DNA of 64,000 bases, from the NCBI RefSeq assembly GCF_002234675.1, contig NC_019859.2, positions 4,867,240-4,931,239 on the forward strand. Reading direction: 5' to 3'. The stretch comes from Oryzias latipes (lineage: Eukaryota > Chordata > Actinopteri > Beloniformes > Adrianichthyidae). Position numbers and translations under genes: made by a program. Positions 47,046-59,880 of this stretch are shown here, piece after piece. Under the pieces are notes generated by a model that was given only the letters and a program-made list of their open reading frames with translations, ran no database searches and had not been told where the DNA came from. Positions within the stretch are counted from its first letter, which is position 1; each line of letters opens with the position of its first letter.

Positions 47046-47404
47046 AGGGAGGCAAGATTCAGTCTGAGGGAGGAAATTCAGGCACAGGTTTTCTGAGACC
47101 TGCTGCTTCTAAGATGAATATAAGAAGTCAATGTAGCTCCATTACATCTTAACACAAAAGGATGAATGTAAAGTTGGTGTGAAATACTTGGATTAACTAA
47201 AGACTTTGAGAAACTAAAAAAGTCCATCTGTGTCCACTTTTTCAGTTTTGTAATTGTTGCCAAAAACCTTAGTCTCATTTTCCCCCCAAAGTGGAGGTTG
47301 ACCTGTGCGGGCGCTATGGTTTTTGGGTTGTTTTGGGCCGTGGAGGGTCGTAGACGGGAACGGCGCATCTTAAGGTGGAGTGCAGGTGTGCAGTTCCCTT
47401 GAGG

Positions 47405-47720
47405 CTCGTGCGATCATCTTAAAGACAATAAAAAAAATCGTGTTTTTGGTGTTTTTTTCTCGATGAAGGAAATGTGGCTCAGAATTGCTTTTTCTGAGTA
47501 TTTATTCATTTAAATCATTGTGAATCAGGAGCAGATGAAAAAAATGTTGTTTAAAAAAGATTGTATCTGTTAAATATGCTGGGTGGACCACAAACTCCCT
47601 GCTCCACTTTGCAAACAGGAGGGGAAGGGGGCGGGGTTGCTCGCCAACAATTCCGCTAACAAACTTAATGAACTCCGTCCGCTCTGCAGAAACTATGTCC
47701 TAAAAAATGACACAATCATA
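47405..47720 (-). mobile_element. MITE family B copy (minus), diverged
   Basis: ATCATCTTAAAGACAATAAA at the left; AATTGCTTTTTCTGAGTATT, GTGAATCAGGAGCAGATG and CTCTGCAGAAACTATGTCC in reverse family order. Confidence 0.65.
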
Positions 47721-48601
47721 ATTAAATTCCTCAAATTTGGAAATGTTCTCACTAACCGTGCAAATTGTCGTCATCACTTGTTCTTTACATGCAGCAACGT
47801 GCAAATCAATAATGTTTGACCCAGCCTAAAGCCAAAGCAGTGTTTCAATGAGGACAAGAAGTGACTCAGGACTGCAGAGAACAACTCCCATTTCTTCGGA
47901 AGTCTTGTATTTGGGCCTGCAGCCACAGACTCTGAAAACATCCACCAACAAATATTTGTCTGATGTCTTATTTAAAGCTGGTAAGACAGCACTAACAAGG
48001 AAATGAATGTCAAGGGACTCCAACTGCTGAAAACTGGAGGAACGTGGCGAACAGTGTTTTCTGCAGTGGAAAAAATTGGCGTTCGCTTTGAGGCAGGGTG
48101 TGGAGACGTTTGTAAATTATGGAGCCCTTAATTTCCCGGTTCAGATTCCATTTAGCCCAAAGAAAGCATATGGCTTCTACCCCCTAACAGCTAAGATACA
48201 GAACACTTCCTTGCCTATTGGTGCAAATATGCATCAAACATCAAACAACAAACCAATTTAGCCTCTAGATCTGAGGAAAACTGGAAAGTTTGTTTTGGTA
48301 CCTAGATGCTATTGGTTATGGTTTAGTAAATTTCTGTTCTTCAGTTCTGTTTTTATATGTAATAATCTTAGGGTGTAAAAATGTATGCATATGTAGAAAG
48401 ATTTTTGAGCACTTTATTGTTTTTGTTATGTTTAACTTTTTTTTTTTGTAACTTTTTTTTTTTGATATTTTTCTTAACACAGAATACAGCTTTTCCTGTA
48501 AGAACAAACGCAAAGGAAACAAAAAGAAAGACAAGAAAAAAAGAAGAAAAAAAGGGAAACAAAAGCAGACGTAAGTAGCGGGGAGCAACTAAAACATTGT
48601 T

Positions 48602-49000
48602 TCAAGACCGGACTGAGGGAGCTGAGTATTGTGTCCATTTCTTCCATCGATCTTCGAGTTTTTGTGCCTCTAGCCTTAAGTAATATGTTATCTTCTCCAT
48701 GGAGAAAATTTCCTCCATAATGTCTCTCCATTGCTGCAGTGTCGGCGTTTCACTTCTCAACCAGTTTCTTGTTATTGCTTTTTTACAGGCTAGTATCATC
48801 ACCTTGAACAGGTAATTGTCTTCTGGTCGAATGACGTCCATCGATAGGCCAACGTACAATATCTGTGGGTCCATGACCATCTCACATCCTAGGATATCCG
48901 AAAGGTTTTGACCATAATCTTCCAGAAAGGAGAAATATTTCCACATGACCAGAAGATGTGTGAATGGTTAAAATTAAAGTCCCCGCACAGCCTCCTCCTA
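48602..49000 (-). pseudogene. L1/Tx1-type LINE ORF2 C-terminal fragment
   Basis: Minus-strand frame from about 48946 to 48602 (114 residues) includes DILGCEMVMDPQILYVGL, LACKKAITRNWLRSETPTL and QWRDIMEEIFSMEKITYYLR, then KKWT. This is the characteristic end of fish L1/Tx1-clade ORF2. Upstream the expected W-C motif region is frame-disturbed and nothing of reverse transcriptase or endonuclease remains. A-rich sequence (minus strand) at 48430-48600 may be its 3' UTR and tail. Confidence 0.75.
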
Positions 49001-49284
49001 TGTTTAACTATTTTATTTGTGTTTGAAAAAAAAAAAAAATCAGATCAAAGCAAAACCATGAGTTTTTATTTATTTATTTGGAAACAAATCCAGGCATCAT
49101 GGGGTTAACCGTTTTTCCTTTAACTTCTTTGGTTTTGAAAGGTTCTTTTGGTTACGTTTATTAAATGAATGTTTACCTTTTCATTACTGGTGATGAAGAT
49201 GTACGTATAATTCTTAGTGAATGAGGCTAATTTATTTTAAGATCAAAGAACGTAACAAAATCGGTAGATATTTCATCGTTGACA

Positions 49285-49840
49285 GAATTTTTTACTTCTA
49301 TCATCTTTTGATCTATTTTCAAAGCATTTCCAGTTTTCTTTATAGTTTCTGCAGAGCAGCAGTAATTTAATAAAATTCGCCTCTGAGTGTTTGGCGGGAC
49401 CGTTGGTGCTGAGCAACCCTGCCCCTCTTCCCGTAATCCATTCTGAGAGTTCTCTGTTTACACTCTCTCCTGCTAGCTTACTGCCCCTCACACTCCCAAA
49501 GTAACGTTACTGGTGGAACAAAAACAGCGACCAATATTGGAGCTTCATAGGCGTGCAGTTTTGATCCAGATTCCAGCTTGGATGAGGAAAATAAGATGTA
49601 CATGGATCTATTTGTCTACAAGTGGATGCATCACAATGAAGCAGAGGAGCTCAAGGCCCGTCCAGCGTATTTTCTCTGTCACAAATTAACAATAAAACTG
49701 CATTTTTGTATCTGCTCCTGATTCATAATGTATAAAGAAATACTCAGAAATGAAATTTTAAGCTTATTTTCTTTATGTGTCTTCCATCTTTAGAAAAAAG
49801 GCTACAAGAATATTATAAAAGCACAGTTTAACAATAATTA
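49285..49840 (+). mobile_element. MITE family B copy
   Basis: CATCTTTTGATCTATTTTCA, AGTTTCTGCAGAGCAGCAG, CTAGCTTACTGCCCCTC, AAGTGGATGCATCACAATG and CTGCTCCTGATTCATAATG. The left terminus is eroded. Confidence 0.8.
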
Positions 49841-50850
49841 GATGTGTATTGTGTCAGCTGTCTGAAAAGTCTCTTCTCAAGTTACGTTGAAGTCATTCTG
49901 TAAAAATGCCTCAGGCCTGTTTGTGTCTCACATGCATCCTAGTTTGTACAGGAAAATGTCTTCTCTGGTATTCTGTAAAAGTACACGTGTACCACAGGCC
50001 AATGAACCACGTCCTCCAATATTTCAGGCCTTTTAAAATAATGTTCTCCTCCTCGCATACATTAGCCTGAGAGGACGTTTGCGTGAGCGCCTGTCCGGTG
50101 GTGGACGTGTGTTTGGAAGTCCGTGCATGGAACGTGCCCGTGTGTAGAGAGGCCGGCCCATCTGTTTGTTAGTGTTTTTCCACCAGGGCTTTGCATCTGT
50201 ATTCAGGTCTCTCACACTCAGAGGTCTGCAGAGGGAAAATGGCAGGAGAGAAGGAAAGGGAGAGGAGCAGTGGAGCGTGAATTATGGATTTTGAAGGATT
50301 TCCCATCGCTGCAGGACTGGGAGCGGGACGGTGAGAGGGAGGTTAAGCCAGAGAATTAGTGCAAGAAAAAGAAGCTAGAAAGACAGAGTGGGAGGTGGGG
50401 GGCAAGCAAATATCTCAGTGGGTTGAGGGGGAAAATTGGGCGGAGAAACAAAGAGTTCATTTATGTTTGCTTTGAAGGGCTACGGCGGCAGGTGAGACCG
50501 AGTCCAACAATTGTGGGTGGAGTTCTGCCTGACCAACACTTTCAAGTTTGGACCTTCTCAAGTGGCTCCTCATCATCTTTTGTCTTAGTCAGGTGGTGGT
50601 AGAGGGCCAGAACCTTTTAATGGCTGATGACCTCTTAACTACACTACACTGTGTGGTTTTGGTCAATTCTGAAGATATTTTTGTTTAGCGGAATCTAAGT
50701 GATACCTGCAAAACAGAGCAGCGATTCAGTGGCCTCCTTTGACATTAGCCCCAATGAGATGGTTTATTGTAGTTTGGAAATACCGCTTCTTGAGTAACAG
50801 ATGGTTCTGCTGAGGTGTAGTGGAACCAATGCATGTATATGAAAACAGTC

Positions 50851-51222
50851 ACCATTAACTATATAGGAGAACTGGACTGAGTGACCCCTCCCCCCTTGGC
50901 TTCCAAACAGGAAGTACCCGCTTGCTCCAGGAAATCATAATCCCTTAGACTTCTATTGAGTAATAAACAGCTGTTACTCAATAATTCAATTTGTCAGAAT
51001 AACCATTCTTCTGATACCTCTTTTTTAAACGTATTGATTTTATTGATCATTAAAAACACACAGACTGATTTGCACTTATTAGTGCTTACTGACATCATCT
51101 GGTTCAAACATGGCAGCGTCCATATCGTAAAAAATTAACTGACTTCAATTGGTTGGAGCTGGAAGTAAACTGTTTTCTACGAGTGACGTTACAGTCATTC
51201 CAGGTCTAACATACAGTCAACG
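50851..51222 (+). mobile_element. Family C element, uninterrupted copy
   Basis: Left ACCATTAACTATATAGGAG, right CTAACATACAGTCAACGG; inner CCAAACAGGAAGTACCCGC, GGTTCAAACATGGCAGCG and CAATTGGTTGGAGC. Shows the insertion-free state of the site occupied by the MITE at 44120. Confidence 0.75.
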
Positions 51223-51604
51223 GTTCTGCTACGCCCCAGCAGAACCACGTGTTCCTCAAGAACTGTTATTCCTATACTCCAACTAAGGTTCTATCAAAGG
51301 AGGCCACGAAAGACCGGCTTTGTCTTGCAGGTGTCGTTGGGTTACAGTCAACAAACATCCCACATAGAAAAATTCTTATTTCTGGCTACAACAAAATGAA
51401 GTCAATGCAGTCCTCATGTTAGTGTGATGTGGATTCCGACATGTAACCAGAAATCGTCAGTATTCAGTGATTGGTCCGGGTCAGACTGAGTCAACCTTTC
51501 TATGGACAACACTCAGGACTGAGCTTGTTGGATAGCCCCACCCCAGTGGTTTACATGAAATCTGTCAAACATTTTGAACATTGTACGTGAGACCACCTAC
51601 TTTT

Positions 51605-51766
51605 TGACTGATTGGTCAGTTTACAACTTGCACTACAGAAAAAAAACATGATGAAAAATGGGTATTCTGACAAATAGAATGAGTATTAGCAGTTTAGTGG
51701 GTACTTCCTGTTTGGAATGTCAGGGGGAGGAGTCTCTCAGTCCAGTTCTCATACCCAGTCAATGAG
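51605..51766 (-). mobile_element. Family C fragment (minus)
   Basis: ATTCTGACAAATAGAATGAG, TACTTCCTGTTTGGAATG and the terminus TTCTCATACCCAGTCAATG. Confidence 0.6.
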
Positions 51767-52876
51767 CGGAACTGACTGAACAACTCCAGCTAACGTTTTT
51801 GAACAACTAGGAACTAAAAATGTTGGCTACCTGGAACATGTAAGAGAATTTAAAAAAATAAAAATAAGCTAATTTAAGAACTAATGTTTAACTAATGCTT
51901 GGTGAAATCTTTTAGTTTTTGCGCTTTGAAACATAGTTTCTGTTTTTGTTTTTGAAGTGAACGTTTCTACTGGAGTTTTTGTATGAAAACATTTTCTCGT
52001 TTCAGAGGTGCTGAATTATAAGTGAATTATTAAACTTAAGAGAGAACCTATAGGCGTGAAAACAACATTAAAATTGATTTTCAATAGAAATCAAACCAAC
52101 CCAAATCAATACTTGTAAGATGAAACTTTGACAGTGGGTCCATAAATTGATTGTCTGGAAAATCTTTTAAAAATTTACAAACCTACACAGCACAACAGCC
52201 TTTCTATCTCTTTTTTATTTTTATATTTTATATCATCGCACATGTGGAACCGGCATCACAGAGGCTCTGCACTGAAGCCCTGCGGTCTCTGGCAAACCCA
52301 CGGATCAGATCTTTTCTGACCATGCCCTTTAAATTATCTGTTCTTTGATGCAAATGCTCCAGCTGAACTCCAACTTTTGGATGGATGGGTGGCAGCCGGC
52401 CCTACCTGGATGAAACACCAGATCTACTCTACAACACTTTCATTCCATCCTAAATGAAACAATGCAAATGACTACAGTTCTGGATTACATCACAGAAACC
52501 AACAGAGAAGCTGTAAATCCTTAAATCCCCTGGAGAGCAGCTCAGCATTCATGACAACATCAGCAGGAGTTTCAAAAGTCCTGCCAACAGGATTTGTTAT
52601 CACACAAGCAGATAGTGTTTGTTCTGTTAACAAACCACCACTTCCTACTCCTGTCACTAACACGCGTAGGTCAGAGGTCACGTTCCTTCTTTAAATTACT
52701 ATTGGGAGGAAGATGAGACAAGAAGTCCTGAGGAGACGCTGCTCCTCTCACCTCCACCTATGTGCGGATCAGAGAACCTAAGAAAACCATGAAACACACA
52801 CAGGAATGGATCGCACACTGATAGACTTTCACTCTGCCACACTTTCAGCTGCTTTCTGTCGAGATACTACTCCGAA

Positions 52877-52912
52877 AAAAAAAATATATATATAAAAAAT
52901 ATATATATATAA

Positions 52913-52963
<51 letters not shown>

Positions 52964-52984
52964 ACGGTATATATATATGTGTAC

Positions 52985-53060
<76 letters not shown>
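52877..53060. repeat. Long (TA)n microsatellite with two GTGTACGG interruptions
   Basis: About 180 bp dominated by TA dinucleotides, interrupted by runs of A (52894-52918) and by GTGTACGG twice (about 52970 and 52980-52988). The poly-Tyr/Ile ORF across it is an artefact of the repeat. Confidence 0.95.
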
Positions 53061-53065
<5 letters not shown>

Positions 53066-53747
53066 TAATAAAGTTCTTGTATCAACATACATAAACACAA
53101 ATACAAGTACTAAATTAAAAAATTAGAATGCTAAAAATTAAAATTAATAAAACTCAGAAAGGCACTTAGTAAACAGGTATGTTAAAATGAATGCATGAAA
53201 TGAATAAAATGTGTGTGAGGCGCATTTGAACAGAAGTACAGTGTAGTGTAATAAAGTTTTTGAATACGAATCCTGTCAGCTGTTCAGATGTCTGATAGTA
53301 GCTGGGAAGAGAGAGTTTTGAGTCTTGTTGAGTCTTATCATTATCTCGCTAAGATTTTTAAATAATACAGCAGATTAACACAAACTTTTTTTTTTTAAAG
53401 AAGGAAATACATTTGTGTTCAGAGAAAAACAGCCGAGTGACACCGAAATCCCTGCGATCTTCTGGCATATTTGCAATGAACCTTTCAAAAACAAAAGAAA
53501 TCTCTCAAAGAATTTAGGAAACCGCACACCTGTGAGAACTTTTGACTCTTGTTACATGTTACTGCGATTCTTGAACTGTGGAAAATTACAATTTTATTTG
53601 GACTCAAATGGAAAATACAGCTCAATAAACGTAATGTTTAAAATTACTCGACAAAATGTTAAGCATAGAAGTAGGAATAAAGGATCGTGAGCCCCAGCTT
53701 GTGACCACACAGGTGCTGTATTTAACTGCAGGTGAGTCGTGGTTCAC

Positions 53748-54596
53748 CCATTGACTGTATAGGAGAATTGGACCAAGTCAGTATGATGTCATCGGCATAG
53801 AAAATGGCTAAAACTGGATTCAAATGGCTCCAACTGCAGTGCTTCTACCTTGCGTTGTGTTGGAAGTCCATCTCATGGTTGTCAGTTGGTTTTCATTGAC
53901 TCTGTTGCGTCTCCAGTCTGTTTCTGCTCCCCCTGACTTCTGGAGGAGTGGTTTGTTCTGGCACCCTGTGTCGAGTAGTTCATCCAAAGCTTAAAGAATG
54001 GCCTCTCCTTCCTCATTAACCCTTGTGCTATCGTAGGCACTTTAACATTGGGAGTTGGGTCATCTAGACCCACTAGACAGTGCTCTGAACCTTTTTTCTT
54101 CAATGATTTGTGATCTTCACTGGTGTCCATGGATTACATGAAATCCTCTTCACCTTTATCCACCTTTGTCATGGTAGGGAGAACACGTCAATGTTAGGGT
54201 GGGGTTATAGGATAGCACAAGGGTTAAGTCCTAGTAAAATGCAAGTTTTTTGCATAAATTAAGGTATAGTTTTTCCAAACTAAACGTTTGTAAACGGACA
54301 CCAGTATTATCCGCAGTGTTACCGTGCATTATTTTGTGGGCACGTAAACCTAACTGTTTTAAAACAGATTTTTATTTTGAAAGTACAACACAGCTTTTTG
54401 CTGTGAAATTGCTTAAGGCTTGTGTTGCGTTGCAGAGAGATGGACGTCAGATGCAGACATGAATGACTAAGTAATAGCTGTTTATTTCTCAATAGAAATG
54501 ATATCTATGAAATTCTGGCTTCTTGGAGCCAGCGGTCACTTCCTTTTTGGAACGCCAGGGGGAGGGGGTCAGTCCAGTTCTCATATACAGTCAATG
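53748..54596 (-). mobile_element. Family C element with nested TTAA MITE
   Basis: Left CCATTGACTGTATAGGAG, right CAGTTCTCATATACAGTCAA, inverted. Inner GGAGCCAGCGGTCACTTCC and AATAGCTGTTTATTTCTCAA. The family A MITE at 54016-54227 and additional sequence enlarge it to 849 bp. Confidence 0.65.
54016..54227. mobile_element. TTAA-flanked piggyBac-like MITE (family A), inverted
   Basis: TTAACCCTTGTGCTATCG at left, GATAGCACAAGGGTTAA at right, 212 bp, interior in opposite orientation to the other copies (GACCCACTAGACAGTGC near the left). Confidence 0.9.
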
Positions 54597-54689
54597 ATTT
54601 CAGCAAAAAGGGATCAAGCTTTCAACAAACATCAATCATAGCAAAGTCATTTATTTTTATTCCTGGAAGGACTTAAATTTGTGCTGCAC

Positions 54690-54780
54690 ATTGCCTAAGA
54701 GTATTTAGGGATAGGCTCCAGCAACTCTGTGACCCTGACAGGTAATTCAGCAGGTTCACAAATGGATGTATTTGTGTTTG
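54690..54780. repeat. L2/SINE-type tail fragment
   Basis: GGGATAGGCTCCAGCAACTC, TGTGACCCTGACAGG and CAGGTTCACAAATGGATG: the familiar 'gatgggctccagc ... gaccctgaa' tail of fish retroposons. Confidence 0.55.
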
Positions 54781-56489
54781 TTGAAACCAAATGTAGGCCC
54801 TAAAAAGGCCAGAGTACTTCTAAATAGACTCAGACTGAACATGTGGGGAAAATAGGGAGCACCAGTTTGTCTTGTGCTCTGATGGATTGATAGCTTTAAT
54901 AAAGTCCTGACGCTCACACGTCTCTAAAGGTGATTTGTAGTTTACGTTAAACCTAAAACATGTTTCATAAGATCAAAAACATCTGTTTTTTTAAATCCAT
55001 TTTTTTTCTGCGGATACATAAAAAAAGCCCAAATTTTACGAACACAGTTTGAACATGAGCAACTGAATCCTGCATGTCAGAGAAACTAGTTCAGAATTTA
55101 AACAGGGAGATTCATAAACGCCAGATTGAAAGTGATTGCCACAATATGTCTGACATACGACGCGCTTTACTGCTGGTTAAAAGCGACAAAACCATCAGGA
55201 TGACACGCTTTGCAAACAGCAAAGTGGCGGCAGGTGTTGAGGAACACACCTGTTCTTTGGCTGCACTCTGATGATCAGAGACGGAGCTTTACCTCATGGA
55301 AACTTTAAGCTGCCATTACTTGATATGCATGTCTGAGGCAGGTAGAATAATCAGCTCTGGATCAAACCAGCTCCAGCAGACTCACTGAGACGGGTAACCC
55401 GGCTTCATGACCACTTCAGACGCGAGCTACTACACAGAAACTGGTTGTAAAACTTTATATTTGAGTTATTTTTTTTCAGTACTCGTAGCCTCCAGCAGAA
55501 CCTAGTATAAATGATTTTTTGACATAAAATGATGACATCACAGCAAACCGTAAAAAAACAAATAAATGGGGCCAAAATCTCCAAAGGGATTTGAAAAAGT
55601 ATTTCAAAATGCACAAAAGGAACCAAAACACACATGTCGGGGTATCCAAAAGAAAGTTAAAAATTACCATGGGAGGGCCACAGTTTGGCGACCTTTTTGT
55701 GGCAAAAAATCCCTTTTAGTACCTTCAACAAATTAAAACTCCCAGGGATTTTGATCTATCTCCTCCTAACTCCTCGAGCATCATTGAGAGGCTACTTGGG
55801 AAAAAAGGTTGCAAGTAGAAGTTGTAGATTTTGAGTAGCATGGTGAGAAAAGTGGCGTTCCCCTTTTGCTCGCACATTTGTTATTGGAATATTGCGAAAA
55901 TGTAATACACAAATCGACAAAACGACACGACATATGACTGTATTACGGATGTGGGCCTAGTTAACAAAAAAACTTCAGTTGCCAAGGAAATTAAAAAATT
56001 AACTTTTGCATATTTTTCTAAAAAGACATAGACCTGTTCGTCATGCCAAGATGACCAAAAAAAGAAAATGGTTGCTATGGAGACGAAGTCAATAGAAAAG
56101 CCGCCAATTCAAAAAAAAAAGAGGTTCATTAATGAAGTTGTCTCATGCAGCTCAGACCAGGATGGCAGAAGGGGGAGAGTGAGGGGCGTGTAGCAGCCGC
56201 TCAGTGAGAGCGGGTCAAAGGGTGACGGCGAGCAAAGGTAGTGCCTGCGGGCTATACAACGCCGCTCACTGCTTCAGTTTTATATTTCGTACATCGTCTT
56301 TTACCTCTTTTAGATTTTTCTGTGTAGTTACTTTCTCTTAAAATCGCTTTTATTTCTTCAATGATGTCGACCTGCCAGGGGACTGCAGATGGAAATTAGC
56401 CTTTAACTAAAACCTGGAATATTTCTAATTTGTTTTCGTAAGCTCACTAATATGCAATGTCATTCCTCTTCTGATCCGTTTGTTCCCTT

Positions 56490-56665
56490 TGGGGTCACGG
56501 GGCTGCCGGAGCCTATCGGCACTTGTGGGCGAAAGGCAAGGGACATCCTGGACAGGTCGCCAGTCTGTCACAGGGTCACAATCACACTGCAATGCATACT
56601 CACATACACTCCTATGGACAATTTAGAGTAACCAATTAACCTATGAAGCATGTTTTTTTTGGAAA
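56490..56665. repeat. Common fish retroposon fragment (L2-like)
   Basis: GGGGTCACGGGGCTGCCGGA, GGACAGGTCGCCAGTCTGTC and GGACAATTTAGAGTAACC, then AATTAACC, in the order found in a ubiquitous teleost repeat. Confidence 0.65.
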
Positions 56666-57737
56666 TGAAATGTCACTTTTTTAAGAAAAGCAAAAAAAAG
56701 TTCAAATATCATCAAAATGCACCAAGCATGCTCGTCTGTCGGGAACGTGCAGGATGGGCTTGACGTGCTTCCTGGAAGCCTCTGGGAAAAGCCGACTGCG
56801 GTCGCAGCCGGGGGAAAACATTAGACAGGTGTGTGTTGTTGTGTGATCCACTTGCCTTCTTCCTCACAGCTTTGTTTACTCATCCGACTGGAGCGATACA
56901 TCATCACCTGAGCTGGAAGCACATGACACTGCTGGCTGAAGTCCAGCGCTGACGAATCCATACTTGCGCGTTATCTTAGCTGATCTGCAGGGATGACAGG
57001 TCTTTATGGGAAAGCGTGACCACACCTCGTCATCAAGCTGTCGACACATTTACTAACAGACTCTGTACAGTGCGGGTTTGTTGGAGGCAAGGGTGCACAA
57101 GGGGGCAGAGGTCACGTGATCAAGTTTTATTGATTGTGGCGAGGAAGTCGTGTTTTTGGAGGACAGAGGAGATCAATGTAACTGATGGGAAGGCAATCGG
57201 GAAATTTAAGGCAGGAATCTTTTTGTTAAAAAGCTCAATTTATGCCTAAAGAGCAGAATTAAAACTGTTCAGTTGTAGCTTTTAGATTTAGGGTTACAAT
57301 CCCATCAGGCTTTTTAATTCCACAACCAAACAGTCAAACAGTTGTTGACTCATCCTGAAGCAGGAAAATATGCAGAAAACTCAAAGTGACGGAAGAACTA
57401 ATTCATTTGGGTGACAAAATAAAAATGTACCTAAACCCTCGGCTTTCGTGGCTGTGCAATTTTCCAGGTGTATGCTTAAATAAACACTTCCACCGTTTGT
57501 CCTGAACTGAGTGGCCACACTCATTATCTGAGTGTGCAAACTTGCACGGTCAGCCGTGTGGTTTTTCTTTTTTTGTTGTGTTGACAAAACGAAAACCTGC
57601 CTGGAAAATGTCAGGAGGATCAGATGTGCATCAACAAATTATGGCTCCAAGATTCGACATCAACCAACATTTTCTAACCCAACCACCTGAAGAAAGAACA
57701 AAAAACGTAACTCCTTCATTCTCACTGAATTCTTTCT

Positions 57738-57950
57738 TTAACCCTTGTGCTATCTTAGATGACCCCACCCTTACATTGAAGTGTTATTCCTACCATGACA
57801 AAGGTGGATAAAGGTGGAAAGATTTCATGTAATCCATGGACACCAGTGAAGATCACAAATCATTGAAGAAAAAAGGTTCAGCGCACTGTCTAGTGGGTCT
57901 AGATGACCCAACTCCCAAGGTTAAAATGCCTAGGATAGCACAAGGGTTAA
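57738..57950. mobile_element. TTAA-flanked piggyBac-like MITE (family A), best-preserved copy
   Basis: Both TTAA duplications and both termini (TTAACCCTTGTGCTATC / GATAGCACAAGGGTTAA) are intact; 213 bp. The interior holds CTACCATGACAAAGGTGGAT and GACCCAACTCCCAAGG. Confidence 0.93.
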
Positions 57951-57954
57951 TTGT

Positions 57955-59130
57955 TGTCATGATCTTTGAAAAGTTTTTGCGTTGAAGGACTTCTTGTTGT
58001 GATTTGTACTTCAAGGCTGCCGTAGACTGTTGATGTTTGTGTGCCTCATGCTTAGGGTGCTGTTTTTTTTTCTTTTTTTTTTAACTGTATGCTGTATTTC
58101 ATAACTTTTAATAAAGCATTGGGGGAAAAAAATTAAAACCCTAAAAAAGATTAAACAAAGATGAAAACAAAAACAATTTGTAGAGCGTGGTGAGAAGTTC
58201 ATTCACAAACTACAAATAAAGTTTTACTTAACCTAAAAAAAAACCCACACAAAACTCAGCAGTCTGTTGTAAAACACCATAAGCTTAGCAAACATATTTC
58301 CAAAGTGATCATGTCCAAAACGTTGCCGAAAAAAATGCAACAAAAAAAGAAAGACGCAAAATTTGTGTAAAACTTCACCAAGGTTTTGAAAAAAAAAAAA
58401 AAAAAAAAAGAGAGGTAAAGTCTGTTGATTGCTGACATGATCACAATTCATGGCTTTTTTTTTTATTTATGAATGTTTTTCATTTTTTGTTTGAAGTCAT
58501 TTGAGGTAAAACATGAATGAGACAATCTGAAAAGTAAGAAATTCCATCTCATGCAGATGGACTGAACCATCATTGGTAAACCTGAAGTTATAATAATGAT
58601 ATTAACAATAATAATAATAATAATACATTTTATTTATTAGCCGCCTTTATTGGAACTCGCGGGGCAGGGATAAAAGCATACATTTAAAAATATTAAGTTT
58701 TAAAATATTATTTACATTTCTTAGATCCTTTCCATGTTAAGCGCGTCATTCTGGGTTTATTAAAAGAATCGTTAAGAAAACGACGTCAATGACAGGACAA
58801 AAGGCACTGTCCAGCTTCTGGGGTGTGCTGCATGCACACTTTTTATGCTGAGCAAGTTTGACATGGAGGGAATAAAACCTGTCAGACCTTGCTCCCTCAA
58901 TTTTTCAGACACAACCACTTTATTTATATAGGAAATTACTAAAACAAAAGCTTTTCACTGGATGAAGGAAGCTGCAAAATTAGAAAAACAATAAACAATA
59001 CAGAGGAAGAGAGTGAAAACATTCCTCTTTGGACAGGCTTATTGTCAGACTAGTTAGTATTCAGATATTATATAAACTTAATAATAACTATTTCTTTTAA
59101 AAGGCTGCTAGAAGTTGAAGCTGGGGTAAC
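57955..59130. other. Intergenic, A/T-homopolymer-rich, no gene recognised
   Basis: Contains an A run at about 58388-58409, T runs at 58063-58081 and an (AAT)n near 58608-58625. The ORFs here are poly-Phe/Lys artefacts. Confidence 0.5.
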
Positions 59131-59139
59131 TATGGTGCA

Positions 59140-59880
59140 CTGGGGTTCTGTCCTCTTTCCTGTTTTTACTTCTACCCTTCCTCTCCTCTATTCTTGATCA
59201 TAATTTATCATTTAGTTCTCCATGCCTCTGTTTTGTGCAGTGCGATTCATGTATTGTCCCTCTTTTCCTCTCCCCTCCTGGGGAGTGGGAGTGCTTCCAG
59301 ACTCCAGTTGGCTCATCCGTGCTCCAGTTCCTGACCGTTTACCTCGCCTTTGCTCCTGCTCCTACACCTGGCTGTGGATCCTGCCTCTGGCTCATCTCTG
59401 GCTCGTCTCTGCTCTGTACCTGACCGAGTACCTCGTCTCTGCTCCTGCTCCTACACCTGGCTGTGGTTCCTGTCTCCGGCTCGACTCGCGCCTTTGACTG
59501 TCCCCACAACCACGGCTGGATGAAGCTCGTCTGCTGGACTTTTATATATGTAGTTGTAGATTTAGATAAGTTAATTCTTCTCTAAGATTTCTGGTAAATC
59601 GCCTGCCCGTCCTGGGGGAGGATCCCTCCTTCATGTGGGCACCCCTGAGGTTTCTTCGTTTTTTCCGGAATCCGTTTTTTTTGGGAGTTTTTCCTTACCG
59701 CGAAGGGGGGTCTAAGGGCAGGGATGCCAGTATAGCTTAGTCAGTTGTTAGTTCATTTTAGTATTTTTCTATTGAACTCTTTGTATTCGTGATCCTTTTG
59801 ATTTCATGTTTTACTTCGAAGCCCATCGAGACGACTGTTGTTGTGATTTTGGGCTATACAAATAAAATTGAATTGAATTG
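59140..59880 (+). mobile_element. Non-LTR retroelement 3' end, family not assigned
   Basis: CCTGAGGTTTCTTCG, GGGAGTTTTTCCTTACCGCG, GGGTCTAAGGGCAGGG, GAAGCCCATCGAGACGAC and GGGCTATACAAATAAAATTG ending in short TTGAA repeats: a widespread teleost retroelement 3' region. The Pro/Cys/Ser-rich ORF at 59222-59497 comes from an internal tandem repeat (CTGCTCCTGCTCCTACACC, twice) and is probably not a protein. Confidence 0.65.

Noticed and set aside
48316..48588. 90-codon Phe/Lys-rich ORF
   Set aside because: A-rich tail and 3' UTR of the LINE fragment; low complexity.
52829..53098. 89-codon Tyr/Ile-repeat ORF
   Set aside because: Product of the (TA)n tract.
59222..59497. Cys/Pro-rich 91-codon ORF
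   Set aside because: Comes from a tandem CTGCTCCTGCTCC-type repeat inside a retroelement 3' region.
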